Shown: in pieces, positions 1 to 5,417 of the stretch
Layout of the letters: each line of letters begins with the position of its first letter
How positions within the stretch are numbered: position 1 is the first letter of the stretch
Source: Spirochaetaceae bacterium UBA1306
Lineage (GTDB): Bacteria > Spirochaetota > Spirochaetia > Treponematales > Rectinemataceae
Reading direction: 5' to 3'
Length of the DNA stretch: 7,232 bases
NCBI GenBank assembly: GCA_002307245.1
Contig: DBTW01000151.1
Span: forward strand, 1 to 7,232
Position numbers and translations under genes: made by a program
The notes under the pieces: generated by a model
Databases searched by the model: none
Told to the model about the DNA's origin: nothing
What the model saw: the letters and a program-made list of their open reading frames with translations, nothing else

Positions 1-381
1 TCCGGAGGCATGGGCCAGCGGGCGATGATCGCGATGATGGTGGCCCTCGGCCCGGACCTGCTCATCGCGGACGAGCCGACCTCGGCCCTCGACGTCACCG
101 TTCAGATGCAGGTGCTCGCGATCCTCGACGATCTCGCCAGGGATCGGGGCATGGGCCTCATGTTCATCTCGCACGACCTCGATCTCGTCTCGAGCTTCTG
201 CGACCGCGTCGTCGTGATGTACGCGGGCAAGGTGATGGAGGAATGCGCCGCGAGCGAGCTGCGCGGCGCGAAGCACGCCTACACGAGGGGCCTGCTCGCC
301 TCGCTGCCGGACATAGGCGCCCCGGCCCGCAGGCTCCCCGTGCTGGAGCGCCAGGACGCCTGGCTGGGGGAGGGATCGTGA
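1..381 (+). CDS. ABC transporter ATP-binding protein, peptide/nickel class (5' partial)
   Basis: This is the C-terminal 126 residues of a cytoplasmic ATPase subunit of an oligopeptide/nickel-type importer (OppD/DppD/NikD class). The reading frame is open from the first base, so the start and Walker A motif lie outside the window. Visible motifs, counted from the first residue, are the signature end SGGMGQR (1-7), Walker B LLIADEP (20-26), the D-loop SALD (28-31) and the switch histidine in FISHD (H58). The HAYTRGLL segment matches the start of the C-terminal extension typical of this class. The protein ends soon after it and lacks the cysteine-bearing tail (CxFxxRC type) of long OppD/DppD proteins, so it is a short, NikD-like form. 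Its TGA overlaps the GTG of the next gene, which implies translational coupling and a paired-ATPase transporter. The transported substrate cannot be read from this subunit. Confidence 0.93.
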   Translation, partial: SGGMGQRAMIAMMVALGPDLLIADEPTSALDVTVQMQVLAILDDLARDRGMGLMFISHDLDLVSSFCDRVVVMYAGKVMEECAASELRGAKHAYTRGLLASLPDIGAPARRLPVLERQDAWLGEGS

Positions 382-1139
382 GCGACGCGATCAGGGTGAA
401 CCAGCTTTCCGTCACCTTCCGTTCGCGGGGCCGGGCCGTCGAGGCGGTCAAGGGCGCCAGCTTCCGCGTGGCGGATGGGGAAGCCTACGGCCTCGTCGGC
501 GAGTCCGGCTCGGGCAAGACGACCGTGCTCAGGGCCATCGCGGGCCTCGTGAAGGAAGTCTCGCCGACCAGCGTGATGATGGACGGCGAGATAGTCGGCC
601 CATCGAGGAGCGCCGAGCAACGCCGCATGGCGCAGATGGTCTTCCAGGACCCCTACGGCTCGCTCCACCCCCGCCACACCGTCGACCGGACCCTCGCCGA
701 GCCCCTCGCGATCCATAGGCTGGGGAATCGGGCCGAGCGGATCAAGAAGGCCCTCTCCGACGTGGGCCTCGACCCCTCCTTCCGCTTCCGCTATCCCCAC
801 CAGCTCTCGGGCGGCCAGCGCCAGCGCGTGGCGATAGCCCGGGCCATAATCCTCGAGCCGCGGATCCTGCTCCTCGACGAGCCGACGAGCGCCCTCGACG
901 TCTCGGTCCAGGCCGAGATACTGAACCTCCTCACCGACCTGCGCGAGACGCGCGGCCTGACCATGGTCCTCGTCAGCCACAACCTGGCGGTCGTGAGCCA
1001 CCTCTGCGGCCGGATGAGCGTGATGTGCGGAGGAGAGATCGTCGAGGAGCTCGACGTCGGGCAGCTGCGCAAGGACGAGGTGGCCCATCCCTACACCGCC
1101 CGGCTCCTCGCGGCGGCCAAGGGCTATGGCCGAGCCTGA
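378..1139 (+). CDS. ABC transporter ATP-binding protein, peptide/nickel class, second subunit
   Basis: This is a complete 253-residue ATPase, the OppF/DppF/NikE-class partner of the preceding subunit; the two would form the heterodimeric engine of an importer. It has Walker A GESGSGKT (41-48), the Q-loop VFQDP (Q90), signature LSGGQRQR (143-150), Walker B ILLLDE (163-168), SALD (171-174) and the switch histidine in LVSHN (H201), so it should be catalytically competent. GTG at 378 is chosen because homology begins there, a purine-rich GGGGGAG lies 5 bases upstream, and it overlaps the previous stop as GTGA. In-frame sequence further upstream is only the shadow of the first gene. The protein ends about 12 residues after the HPYTARLL motif. 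It is therefore shorter than typical DppF/OppF (about 320-330 residues) and close to NikE length. The permease and binding-protein genes must lie to the left, outside the window. Whether the substrate is a peptide, nickel or another solute is undetermined. Confidence 0.94.
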   Translation: MSDAIRVNQLSVTFRSRGRAVEAVKGASFRVADGEAYGLVGESGSGKTTVLRAIAGLVKEVSPTSVMMDGEIVGPSRSAEQRRMAQMVFQDPYGSLHPRHTVDRTLAEPLAIHRLGNRAERIKKALSDVGLDPSFRFRYPHQLSGGQRQRVAIARAIILEPRILLLDEPTSALDVSVQAEILNLLTDLRETRGLTMVLVSHNLAVVSHLCGRMSVMCGGEIVEELDVGQLRKDEVAHPYTARLLAAAKGYGRA

Positions 1140-1142
1140 GTC

Positions 1143-2819
1143 CTAGAAAAGGCCCGAGATCCTGCCTTGGCCGTCGATGTCGATCGTCTCAGCGGCGGGC
1201 CGCGGCGGCAGCCCGGGCATGGTCATGATGTCGCCCGCGGTGGCCACCACGAAACCCGCCCCGGCGGAGACTCGCAGGTCCCTGACCGAGACGCGGAAGC
1301 CCTGGGGCCGGCCGAGCTTCCTCGGGTCGTCGGAGAGGGAGTATTGCGTCTTGGCCACGCAGACGGGGAGGCCGCCGAAGCCTTGGGCCTCGAGCCGCTC
1401 GAGGGAGCGAAGCGCCGCGGGCGAGTAATCGGCCCCATCGCCGCCGTAGACTTCCTTGACGATGGCCTCGATCTTGGCGGCCAGTGGCTGGTCGTACGAA
1501 TACAGCGGATGGAACGAGCCGAGCTCGCGGGCATCGGCGAGGCGCGCCACGATCCGGGCCAGCTCGAGCCCGCCCTCCCCTCCCCTCTCCCAGACCTCGG
1601 AAAGGGCGGACTGGACGCCGAGCTCGTCGCAGGCCCGCGCGACGAAGGCGAGCTCCGCCTCGGTGTCGGTGGGGAAGCGGTTGATCGCGACGACGGTCGG
1701 CAGGCCGAAGCGACCCGCTACGTTCTCGACGTGCTTGCGCAGGTTGGGCAGGCCGCGCTCGAGGGCGGCCAGGTCCTCGGCCGCGAGGGCCATCTTGGCG
1801 GCGCCGCCGTGGAGCTTTAGGGCGCGGACGCTGGCGACGATGACCGCGGCCGAGGGCTCGATGCCCGCGAGGGGGCATTTGATGTCGAGGAATTTCTCCG
1901 CCCCGAGGTCGGCGCCGAAGCCCGCCTCGGTGACGACATAGTCCGCGAGCTTGAGGGCGGCCTTCGTGGCCATCACGCTATTGCAGCCATGGGCTATGTT
2001 CGCGAAGGGGCCACCGTGCACGAGGGCGGGCGTATGCTCGAGGGTCTGGACCAGGTTGGGCTTGATCGCGTCCTTGAGGAGGGCGGCCATCGCCCCCTGG
2101 GCCTTGAGCATGGAGGCCGTCACGGGGGCGCCCTCGCGATCGTAGCCGACGATCGCCCTGCCCAGGCGGGCGCGCAAGTCATCGAGGCCCTGGGCGAGGC
2201 AGAGGATCGCCATGACCTCGGAGGCGACGGTGATGTCGAAGCCGTCCTCCCTCGGGAAGCCGTTCGCCTTGCCGCCGAGTCCGTCGACGACGTAGCGCAG
2301 CTGGCGATCGTTCATGTCCACGCAGCGCCGCCAGGTGATGCGGCGCGCATCGAGGCCGAGGGCGTTGCCCTGGTAGACGCTATTGTCCACCATCGCGGCG
2401 AGGAGATTGTTGGCCGCCCCTATCGCGTGGAAGTCGCCGGTGAAATGGAGGTTGATGTCCTCCATGGGGACGACCTGGGAATAGCCGCCCCCGGCGGCGC
2501 CGCCCTTCAGGCCGAAGACGGGGCCGAGGGAGGGCTCGCGCAGCGCGATCGCGGCGCGCCGGCCGATCCTGTTTAGGGCGTCGCCCAGCCCGATCGTCGT
2601 CGTGGTCTTGCCCTCTCCCGCCGCCGTCGGGTTTATGGCGGTCACCAGGATGAGCCTGCCGTCGGGCTTGGGCTCGAGGCGCTCGAGGGCCCCGAGCCGG
2701 ATCTTGGCCTTGTAGTCGCCGTAGAGCTCGAGCTCGCAGCGCTCGAGGCCGAGGACGGCCGCGATCTCCTCGATGGGGAGCATCCCGCAGTTCTGGGCTA
2801 TCTCGATATCCTCCAACAC
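1143..2819 (-). CDS. fhs: Formate-tetrahydrofolate ligase (10-formyl-THF synthetase)
   Basis: This cytoplasmic enzyme joins formate to tetrahydrofolate using ATP to give 10-formyl-THF. It is the formate entry step of one-carbon metabolism and of the methyl branch of the Wood-Ljungdahl pathway. The 558-residue protein is full length for the family (about 556-560). It carries the P-loop PTAAGEGKTTT (64-74), the hallmark EPSLGPVFG and KGGAAGGGYSQV segments (95-116), and INLHFTGDFHAI (122-133). It also has KANGFPREDGFD (184-195), the family motif GGPFANIAHGCNS, and the typical C-terminus MTMPGLPPRPAAETID...GLF. No frameshift or missing core motif was seen. The start is GTG at 2819, supported by a strong AGGAGG 7 bases upstream and by alignment to DIEIAQ, the usual N-terminus. 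The gene converges on the ABC operon with 3 bases between stops and is divergent from the ACT/UPF0210 genes. On its own it does not prove acetogenesis, because many fermenters carry it. Confidence 0.98.
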   Translation of the reverse strand: MLEDIEIAQNCGMLPIEEIAAVLGLERCELELYGDYKAKIRLGALERLEPKPDGRLILVTAINPTAAGEGKTTTTIGLGDALNRIGRRAAIALREPSLGPVFGLKGGAAGGGYSQVVPMEDINLHFTGDFHAIGAANNLLAAMVDNSVYQGNALGLDARRITWRRCVDMNDRQLRYVVDGLGGKANGFPREDGFDITVASEVMAILCLAQGLDDLRARLGRAIVGYDREGAPVTASMLKAQGAMAALLKDAIKPNLVQTLEHTPALVHGGPFANIAHGCNSVMATKAALKLADYVVTEAGFGADLGAEKFLDIKCPLAGIEPSAAVIVASVRALKLHGGAAKMALAAEDLAALERGLPNLRKHVENVAGRFGLPTVVAINRFPTDTEAELAFVARACDELGVQSALSEVWERGGEGGLELARIVARLADARELGSFHPLYSYDQPLAAKIEAIVKEVYGGDGADYSPAALRSLERLEAQGFGGLPVCVAKTQYSLSDDPRKLGRPQGFRVSVRDLRVSAGAGFVVATAGDIMTMPGLPPRPAAETIDIDGQGRISGLF

Positions 2820-2826
2820 GACGCAT

Positions 2827-2832
2827 CCTCCT
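2827..2832 (-). promoter_or_regulatory. Ribosome-binding site of fhs
   Basis: AGGAGG on the minus strand, a perfect anti-16S match, lies 7 bases before the GTG at 2819. It fixes the unusual GTG start. The nearby ATG at 2826-2824 is in another frame and overlaps the spacer. Confidence 0.85.
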
Positions 2833-2850
2833 CGAGGGCCTCAGGCCTGC

Positions 2851-2870
2851 CTAGCCTAGTCTAGCCTAGA
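2851..2870. repeat. Four tandem CTAGN pentamers in the fhs leader
   Basis: The plus strand reads CTAGC, CTAGT, CTAGC, CTAGA back to back, equivalent to two 10-base units differing at one position. Each CTAG is self-complementary, so the array is nearly symmetric on both strands. CTAG is otherwise scarce here: I count about seven more in 7.2 kb, most of them at TAG stops. The array lies between the predicted fhs -10 box (2877-2882) and the fhs ribosome-binding site, at about the predicted transcription start. An operator or leader-RNA element is plausible. The function is inferred only from position and regularity. Confidence 0.75.
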
Positions 2871-2876
2871 GCGGCG

Positions 2877-2905
2877 ATCCTATCATGAGCGCGACGACTT
2901 GTCGC
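2877..2905 (-). promoter_or_regulatory. Predicted sigma70-type promoter of fhs
   Basis: On the minus strand the -35 box is GCGACA (2905-2900, four of six consensus matches). After a 17-base spacer comes the -10 box TAGGAT (2882-2877, four of six), preceded by an extended -10 TGA. The predicted transcript starts near 2870, leaving a leader of about 50 bases that begins with the CTAGN array. This is an eye-scored prediction. Confidence 0.45.
2891..2905. repeat. Inverted repeat GCGAC-N5-GTCGC between divergent promoters
   Basis: Perfect 5-base arms (2891-2895 and 2901-2905) surround a 5-base centre. The dyad covers the predicted -35 boxes of both divergent promoters, a position where one bound protein could control both. 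Arms this short can arise by chance in GC-rich DNA, so the operator role is inference. Confidence 0.4.
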
Positions 2906-2928
2906 CCTCGGCCCAAAGAACGTACTAT
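2899..2928 (+). promoter_or_regulatory. Predicted promoter of the ACT-UPF0210 operon
   Basis: The -35 box is TTGTCG (2899-2904, four of six matches) and the -10 box is TACTAT (2923-2928, four of six), with an 18-base spacer. A start near 2935 would give a leader of about 19 bases before the ATG at 2954. It would also exclude the in-frame ATGs at 2885 and 2927. The -35 box overlaps that of the predicted fhs promoter. Confidence 0.45.
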
Positions 2929-2953
2929 GGCGGCTCAAAGGATGAGAGGGTGT

Positions 2954-3250
2954 ATGGACAAAGAGACTCAGGCGCCGTCTAACCGCTTTATCGTCACCGT
3001 CATCGGACAGGACCGCGTCGGCATCGTCGCCCGAATTTCGGCCGTCATGATGGAATACGGCATGAACATCGTCGATATCAGCCAGACCATCATGCAGGAT
3101 CTCTTCACGATGATCATGCTAGCCCAGGCCACATCCCGGGACTTCAAGCTCGCGTCCTTCCAAGCGGCGATGGACCAGGCGGCGCGCGAGCTCGGCGTCG
3201 AGGCGAAGGTGATGCACGAGGACGCCTTCCGCTACATGCACCGGATTTAG
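2954..3250 (+). CDS. ACT-domain protein, UPF0237 family (GcvR-like small regulator)
   Basis: This is a 98-residue, single-domain cytoplasmic protein. The sequence FIVTVIGQDRVGIVARIS (12-29) is the first strand and ligand-binding turn of an ACT domain. NIVDISQTIMQDLFTMIMLA (38-57) follows as the second and third strands, with an amphipathic helix after it. ACT domains usually bind amino acids or related small molecules and act as regulators; the ligand of this subfamily is not known to me. The start at 2954 is preferred because it gives the usual family length (about 90 residues) and fits the predicted promoter. A GAGAGGG stretch lies just 3 bases upstream, and AAAGGA lies 11 bases upstream, so the ribosome-binding site is not ideal. 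The reading frame is open back to an ATG at 2885, which would add 23 residues unlike the family. The UPF0210 gene follows after 17 bases, a pairing seen in many bacteria and archaea. Confidence 0.88.
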   Translation: MDKETQAPSNRFIVTVIGQDRVGIVARISAVMMEYGMNIVDISQTIMQDLFTMIMLAQATSRDFKLASFQAAMDQAARELGVEAKVMHEDAFRYMHRI

Positions 3251-3267
3251 GGTGGGGGAGTCAAGCG

Positions 3268-4629
3268 ATGCTCATCGAGCCGAACGAGATTATCGAGACT
3301 GTCCGAATGGTCAAGATGGACCATCTCGACATCCGCACCATCACCATGGGGATAAGCCTAAGGGACTGCGCGGACCCCGACATGGCCGCCTTCAACGGCA
3401 AGGTCTACGATAAGATCACGAGCCGCGCCAAGGACCTCGTCCGGATTGCCCGGGAGCTCCAGGATCTCTACGGCATTCCCATCGTCAACCAGCGGGTCTC
3501 CGTCACGCCTATCGCCATCGCCGCCGAGGCCTGCCGGGGCGACGACTACGTGTCCATCGCCAAGACCCTCGACGCGGCGGCCAAGGCTGTCGGCGTAAAC
3601 CTCATTGGCGGGTATGGCGCCCTCGTCCACAAGGGCGCGACGCCGGGCGACACGCGGCTCATCGAGTCCATCCCCGAGGCCCTGGCGGTAACCGATCGCG
3701 TCTGCTCCTCGGTCAACGTCGCCACTACAAGGGCGGGGATCAACATGGACGCCGTGGCCCTCATGGGCCGTATCGTCAAGGCTACCGCCCTACGGACCGC
3801 CGACCGCGACGGCTTGGGCTGCTCCAAGCTCGTCGTCTTCGCCAATGCACCGGAGGACAATCCCTTCATGGCCGGGGCCTTCCATGGCGTAGGCGAGGGC
3901 GATTGCGTCATCAATGTCGGCGTGAGCGGCCCGGGCGTCGTCAACGCCGCGATCCGGGAACTCAGGGATCCCGACTTCACCCAGATATCCGAGACTATCA
4001 AGAAGACGGCTTTCAAGATCACCCGCATGGGAGAGCTCGTGGGGCGGGAAGCCGCCCGTAGGCTCGGCGTGGGGTTCGGCATACTCGACCTCTCGCTCGC
4101 GCCCACGCCCGAGATAGGCGACTCGGTAGCCGCCATCCTCGAGGCGATGGGCCTCGAGCGATGCGGCACGCATGGCACCACCGCGGCCCTCGCCCTGCTC
4201 AATGACGCGGTCAAGAAGGGCGGCGCCATGGCCTCCTCCTCGGTCGGCGGCCTCTCGGGCGCCTTCATACCGGTGAGCGAGGACGCGGGCATGATAGCCG
4301 CGGTCGAGGCCGGCGCCTTAAGCCTCGAGAAGCTCGAGGCGATGACCTGCGTCTGTTCCGTGGGACTCGACATGATCGCCGTCCCCGGCGACACGAGCGC
4401 ATCGACCATCTCCGCGATCATCGCCGACGAGATGGCCATTGGGGTGATCAACAAGAAGACCACGGCGGTCAGGATTATCCCCGCCCCCGGGAAGAAGGTG
4501 GGCGACACCGTCGAGATAGGCGGCCTCTTCGGGCGCGCCCCCGTCATGGCGGTCGGCGCCTATAGCTCCGAGGCCTTCATCCGCCGAGGCGGGCGGATAC
4601 CGGCGCCGATACAATCGCTGACGAACTAG
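3268..4629 (+). CDS. UPF0210 (DUF711, 'PFL family') protein
   Basis: This is a 453-residue, full-length member of the UPF0210/DUF711 family, with ATG preceded by GGGGGAG at 7 bases. Conserved segments include TITMGISLRDC near the N-terminus, GEGDCVINVGVSGPGVV (GVSGPGVV at 218-225) and GILDLSLAPTPEIGDS. GTHGTTAALALLNDAVKKGG follows (from residue 300), then SSVGGLSGAFIPVSED, VGLDMIAVPGDTS and the C-terminal GRIPAPIQSL. The family is grouped structurally with the pyruvate formate-lyase/ribonucleotide reductase barrel. I see no C-terminal glycyl-radical motif (RVxGY type), so it should not be annotated as a formate-lyase. The biochemical function is unknown to me. It is almost certainly co-transcribed with the ACT protein, which may bind it or regulate it. 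No clear terminator follows: the next 78 bases contain a perfect 10-base palindrome GCGGGCCCGC (4646-4655) without a T run. Confidence 0.95.
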   Translation: MLIEPNEIIETVRMVKMDHLDIRTITMGISLRDCADPDMAAFNGKVYDKITSRAKDLVRIARELQDLYGIPIVNQRVSVTPIAIAAEACRGDDYVSIAKTLDAAAKAVGVNLIGGYGALVHKGATPGDTRLIESIPEALAVTDRVCSSVNVATTRAGINMDAVALMGRIVKATALRTADRDGLGCSKLVVFANAPEDNPFMAGAFHGVGEGDCVINVGVSGPGVVNAAIRELRDPDFTQISETIKKTAFKITRMGELVGREAARRLGVGFGILDLSLAPTPEIGDSVAAILEAMGLERCGTHGTTAALALLNDAVKKGGAMASSSVGGLSGAFIPVSEDAGMIAAVEAGALSLEKLEAMTCVCSVGLDMIAVPGDTSASTISAIIADEMAIGVINKKTTAVRIIPAPGKKVGDTVEIGGLFGRAPVMAVGAYSSEAFIRRGGRIPAPIQSLTN

Positions 4630-4694
4630 ACGGCGGCGGCCTATGGCGGGCCCGCAGGACAAACTGCCAGTGGCCCGGAACTCGGGAAAATCAT

Positions 4695-4700
4695 TATATT
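4695..4700 (+). promoter_or_regulatory. -10 element placed for a leaderless DUF1801 transcript
   Basis: TATATT (five of six matches to TATAAT) sits in the only AT-rich patch of this region and ends 7 bases before the ATG at 4708. Transcription should then begin at or within a base of the start codon. No Shine-Dalgarno sequence lies between 4690 and 4707. The -35 region is weak: TGGCCC at 4671-4676, spacer 18, three of six matches. Confidence 0.5.
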
Positions 4701-4707
4701 ACTAGCT

Positions 4708-5067
4708 ATGAGCACGGGAAACGAAAACGATTGGCGCGTTCAAACCCTCGCAAGGATGCGCGAGCTCATCCTGGAGGCCGACCCCGAGGTCGTCGAGGAG
4801 CTCAAATGGGCGGGTACTCCCGTCTGGTCGCATGCAGGAATCGTCTGCACCGGGGAGACCTACAAGAGCGTCGTGAAGCTCACCTTCGCCAAGGGAGCCT
4901 CCATAGACGATCCGGATAGGCTCTTCAACTCGAGCCTCGAGGGCAAGGTGCGCCGAGCCATCGACATCCGCGAGGGAGAGACCGTCAACGCGGCCGCATT
5001 CAAGGCGCTTTTCCTGCGAGCGGTGGCGATCAATGGCGCGGGGAAGGGAAAGGCAGGGCGAGGCTAG
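4708..5067 (+). CDS. DUF1801 domain protein
   Basis: This is a 119-residue soluble protein. The family pattern is clear: DWRVQTLARMRELI (8-21), then ADPEVVEELKWAGTPVWSH (24-42), GIVCTGETYKSVVKLTFAKGASIDDP (44-69) and LFNSSLEGKVRRAIDIREGE (72-91). The tail is basic and glycine-rich (GAGKGKAGRG). The molecular role of DUF1801 proteins is unknown to me; they are small alpha/beta proteins common in soil and environmental bacteria. The ATG at 4708 is chosen because homology begins within ten residues and a -10 box sits directly upstream. There is no ribosome-binding site, so it is probably translated from a leaderless mRNA. It is likely a single-gene unit, 78 bases after the UPF0210 gene on the same strand. 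Read-through from that operon is possible. Confidence 0.9.
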   Translation: MSTGNENDWRVQTLARMRELILEADPEVVEELKWAGTPVWSHAGIVCTGETYKSVVKLTFAKGASIDDPDRLFNSSLEGKVRRAIDIREGETVNAAAFKALFLRAVAINGAGKGKAGRG

Positions 5068-5087
5068 GCCGCATTCCGGTTCTTCCG

Positions 5088-5097
5088 CCCCCCCCCC
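5088..5097. repeat. Homopolymer of ten C
   Basis: Ten consecutive C, followed by GGG and a GC-alternating stretch (GCGCCGCGCGCC). It lies 21 bases after the DUF1801 stop, outside intact coding sequence. Such runs are prone to slippage and to sequencing-length error. Confidence 0.9.
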
Positions 5098-5110
5098 GGG
5101 CGCCGCGCGC

Positions 5111-5295
5111 CTCCGCGGCAATCTCGGCTCGAGGGCGAGATCGGTCCCAGCGTGGTAGAGCTCAGGCCGAGCTTTTCGATCATCCTCGACAGGGTCGGTC
5201 TCTGCGTCCCGCCGCAGGCAGGCGAGCCCCGAGGGCGGACGCTGGTATCCCCGCGTCGAGAGCGTGGCGTACGTCGCGTTCTTCGGCGTACTCAT
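5111..5295 (-). pseudogene. Possible decayed helix-turn-helix gene fragment
   Basis: On the minus strand an ATG at 5295 opens a frame (MSTPKNATYATLSTRGYQ...) with G/C-rich third positions to about 5211. From 5210 the same bias moves to another frame, which reads GTQRPTLSRMIEKLGL (5210-5163) and then SSTTLGPISPSSR. The TQ-PTLSR-IE-LG pattern resembles the recognition helix of winged-helix families, such as the N-terminus of HipA/YjjJ-type proteins or ArgR. One frameshift near 5211-5221 would join the two parts. This suggests the N-terminal remnant of a regulator or toxin-like gene, but the match is short and may be chance. Confidence 0.22.
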
Positions 5296-5417
5296 CGCGA
5301 TGGCCAGTCCTCTTCGCCCTCATCTCCGCCGCCGACTGCTGTTCGTGCTCATGAACCTAAAGGTCTTGACTGTCAGCTTCCTGACCGCGAACAGCATGGT
5401 GCCGGGCATCGGGGAGA

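Larger units (their letters stand above)
5068..5417. other. 350-base stretch without an intact gene
   Basis: This lies between the DUF1801 stop and the LacI-family stop, so the flanking genes converge on it. It holds a C10 run, a possible minus-strand gene remnant (described separately), and a small inverted repeat GTCAG-CTTC-CTGAC (5372-5385). It should contain the terminators of both flanking genes, but I see no strong GC hairpin followed by a T run on either strand. A plus-strand frame from about 5222 into the LacI gene has G/C-rich third positions and two hydrophobic stretches. It has no plausible start or ribosome-binding site and overlaps lacI antisense, so I do not call it. Confidence 0.6.

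Noticed and set aside
279..1088. Long minus-strand open frame of 269 codons opposite the ABC genes
   Set aside because: It is the antisense shadow of two clearly coding ABC ATPases in GC-rich DNA; its translation shows no recognisable motifs.
1167..2576. Several plus-strand open frames opposite fhs
   Set aside because: They lie wholly within the full-length fhs gene, have no family motifs, and their Arg/Gly/Ala-rich products are typical antisense shadows.
2380..2826. Minus-strand frame starting at the ATG next to the fhs start
   Set aside because: It is an out-of-frame overlap of fhs with an Arg/Pro-rich product. The ribosome-binding site is spaced for the GTG at 2819, and that frame gives the conserved N-terminus.
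2820..2870. ZTP or THF riboswitch upstream of fhs
   Set aside because: Both classes are known upstream of folate genes. The predicted leader is only about 50 bases, and I see neither class's conserved cores. It contains only the CTAGN array, the CAGGCCTG palindrome and the ribosome-binding site.
2885..2953. Upstream ATG starts (2885, 2927, 2942) for the ACT protein
   Set aside because: They add residues unlike the family. Those at 2885 and 2927 lie upstream of or within the predicted promoter, and 2942 lacks a properly spaced ribosome-binding site.
3546..4547. Long minus-strand open frame of 333 codons opposite UPF0210
   Set aside because: The product is a low-complexity Ser/Ala/Pro/Thr sequence, as expected from antisense of a GC-biased gene; UPF0210 on the plus strand has strong family motifs.
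3268..4629. Pyruvate formate-lyase activity for the UPF0210 protein
   Set aside because: The 'PFL family' label reflects fold similarity. No C-terminal RVxGY-type glycyl-radical motif is visible; the C-terminus is GRIPAPIQSL.
4646..4655. Perfect palindrome GCGGGCCCGC after the UPF0210 stop as a terminator
   Set aside because: It has no loop bases and no following T run, and short GC palindromes are frequent at this base composition.
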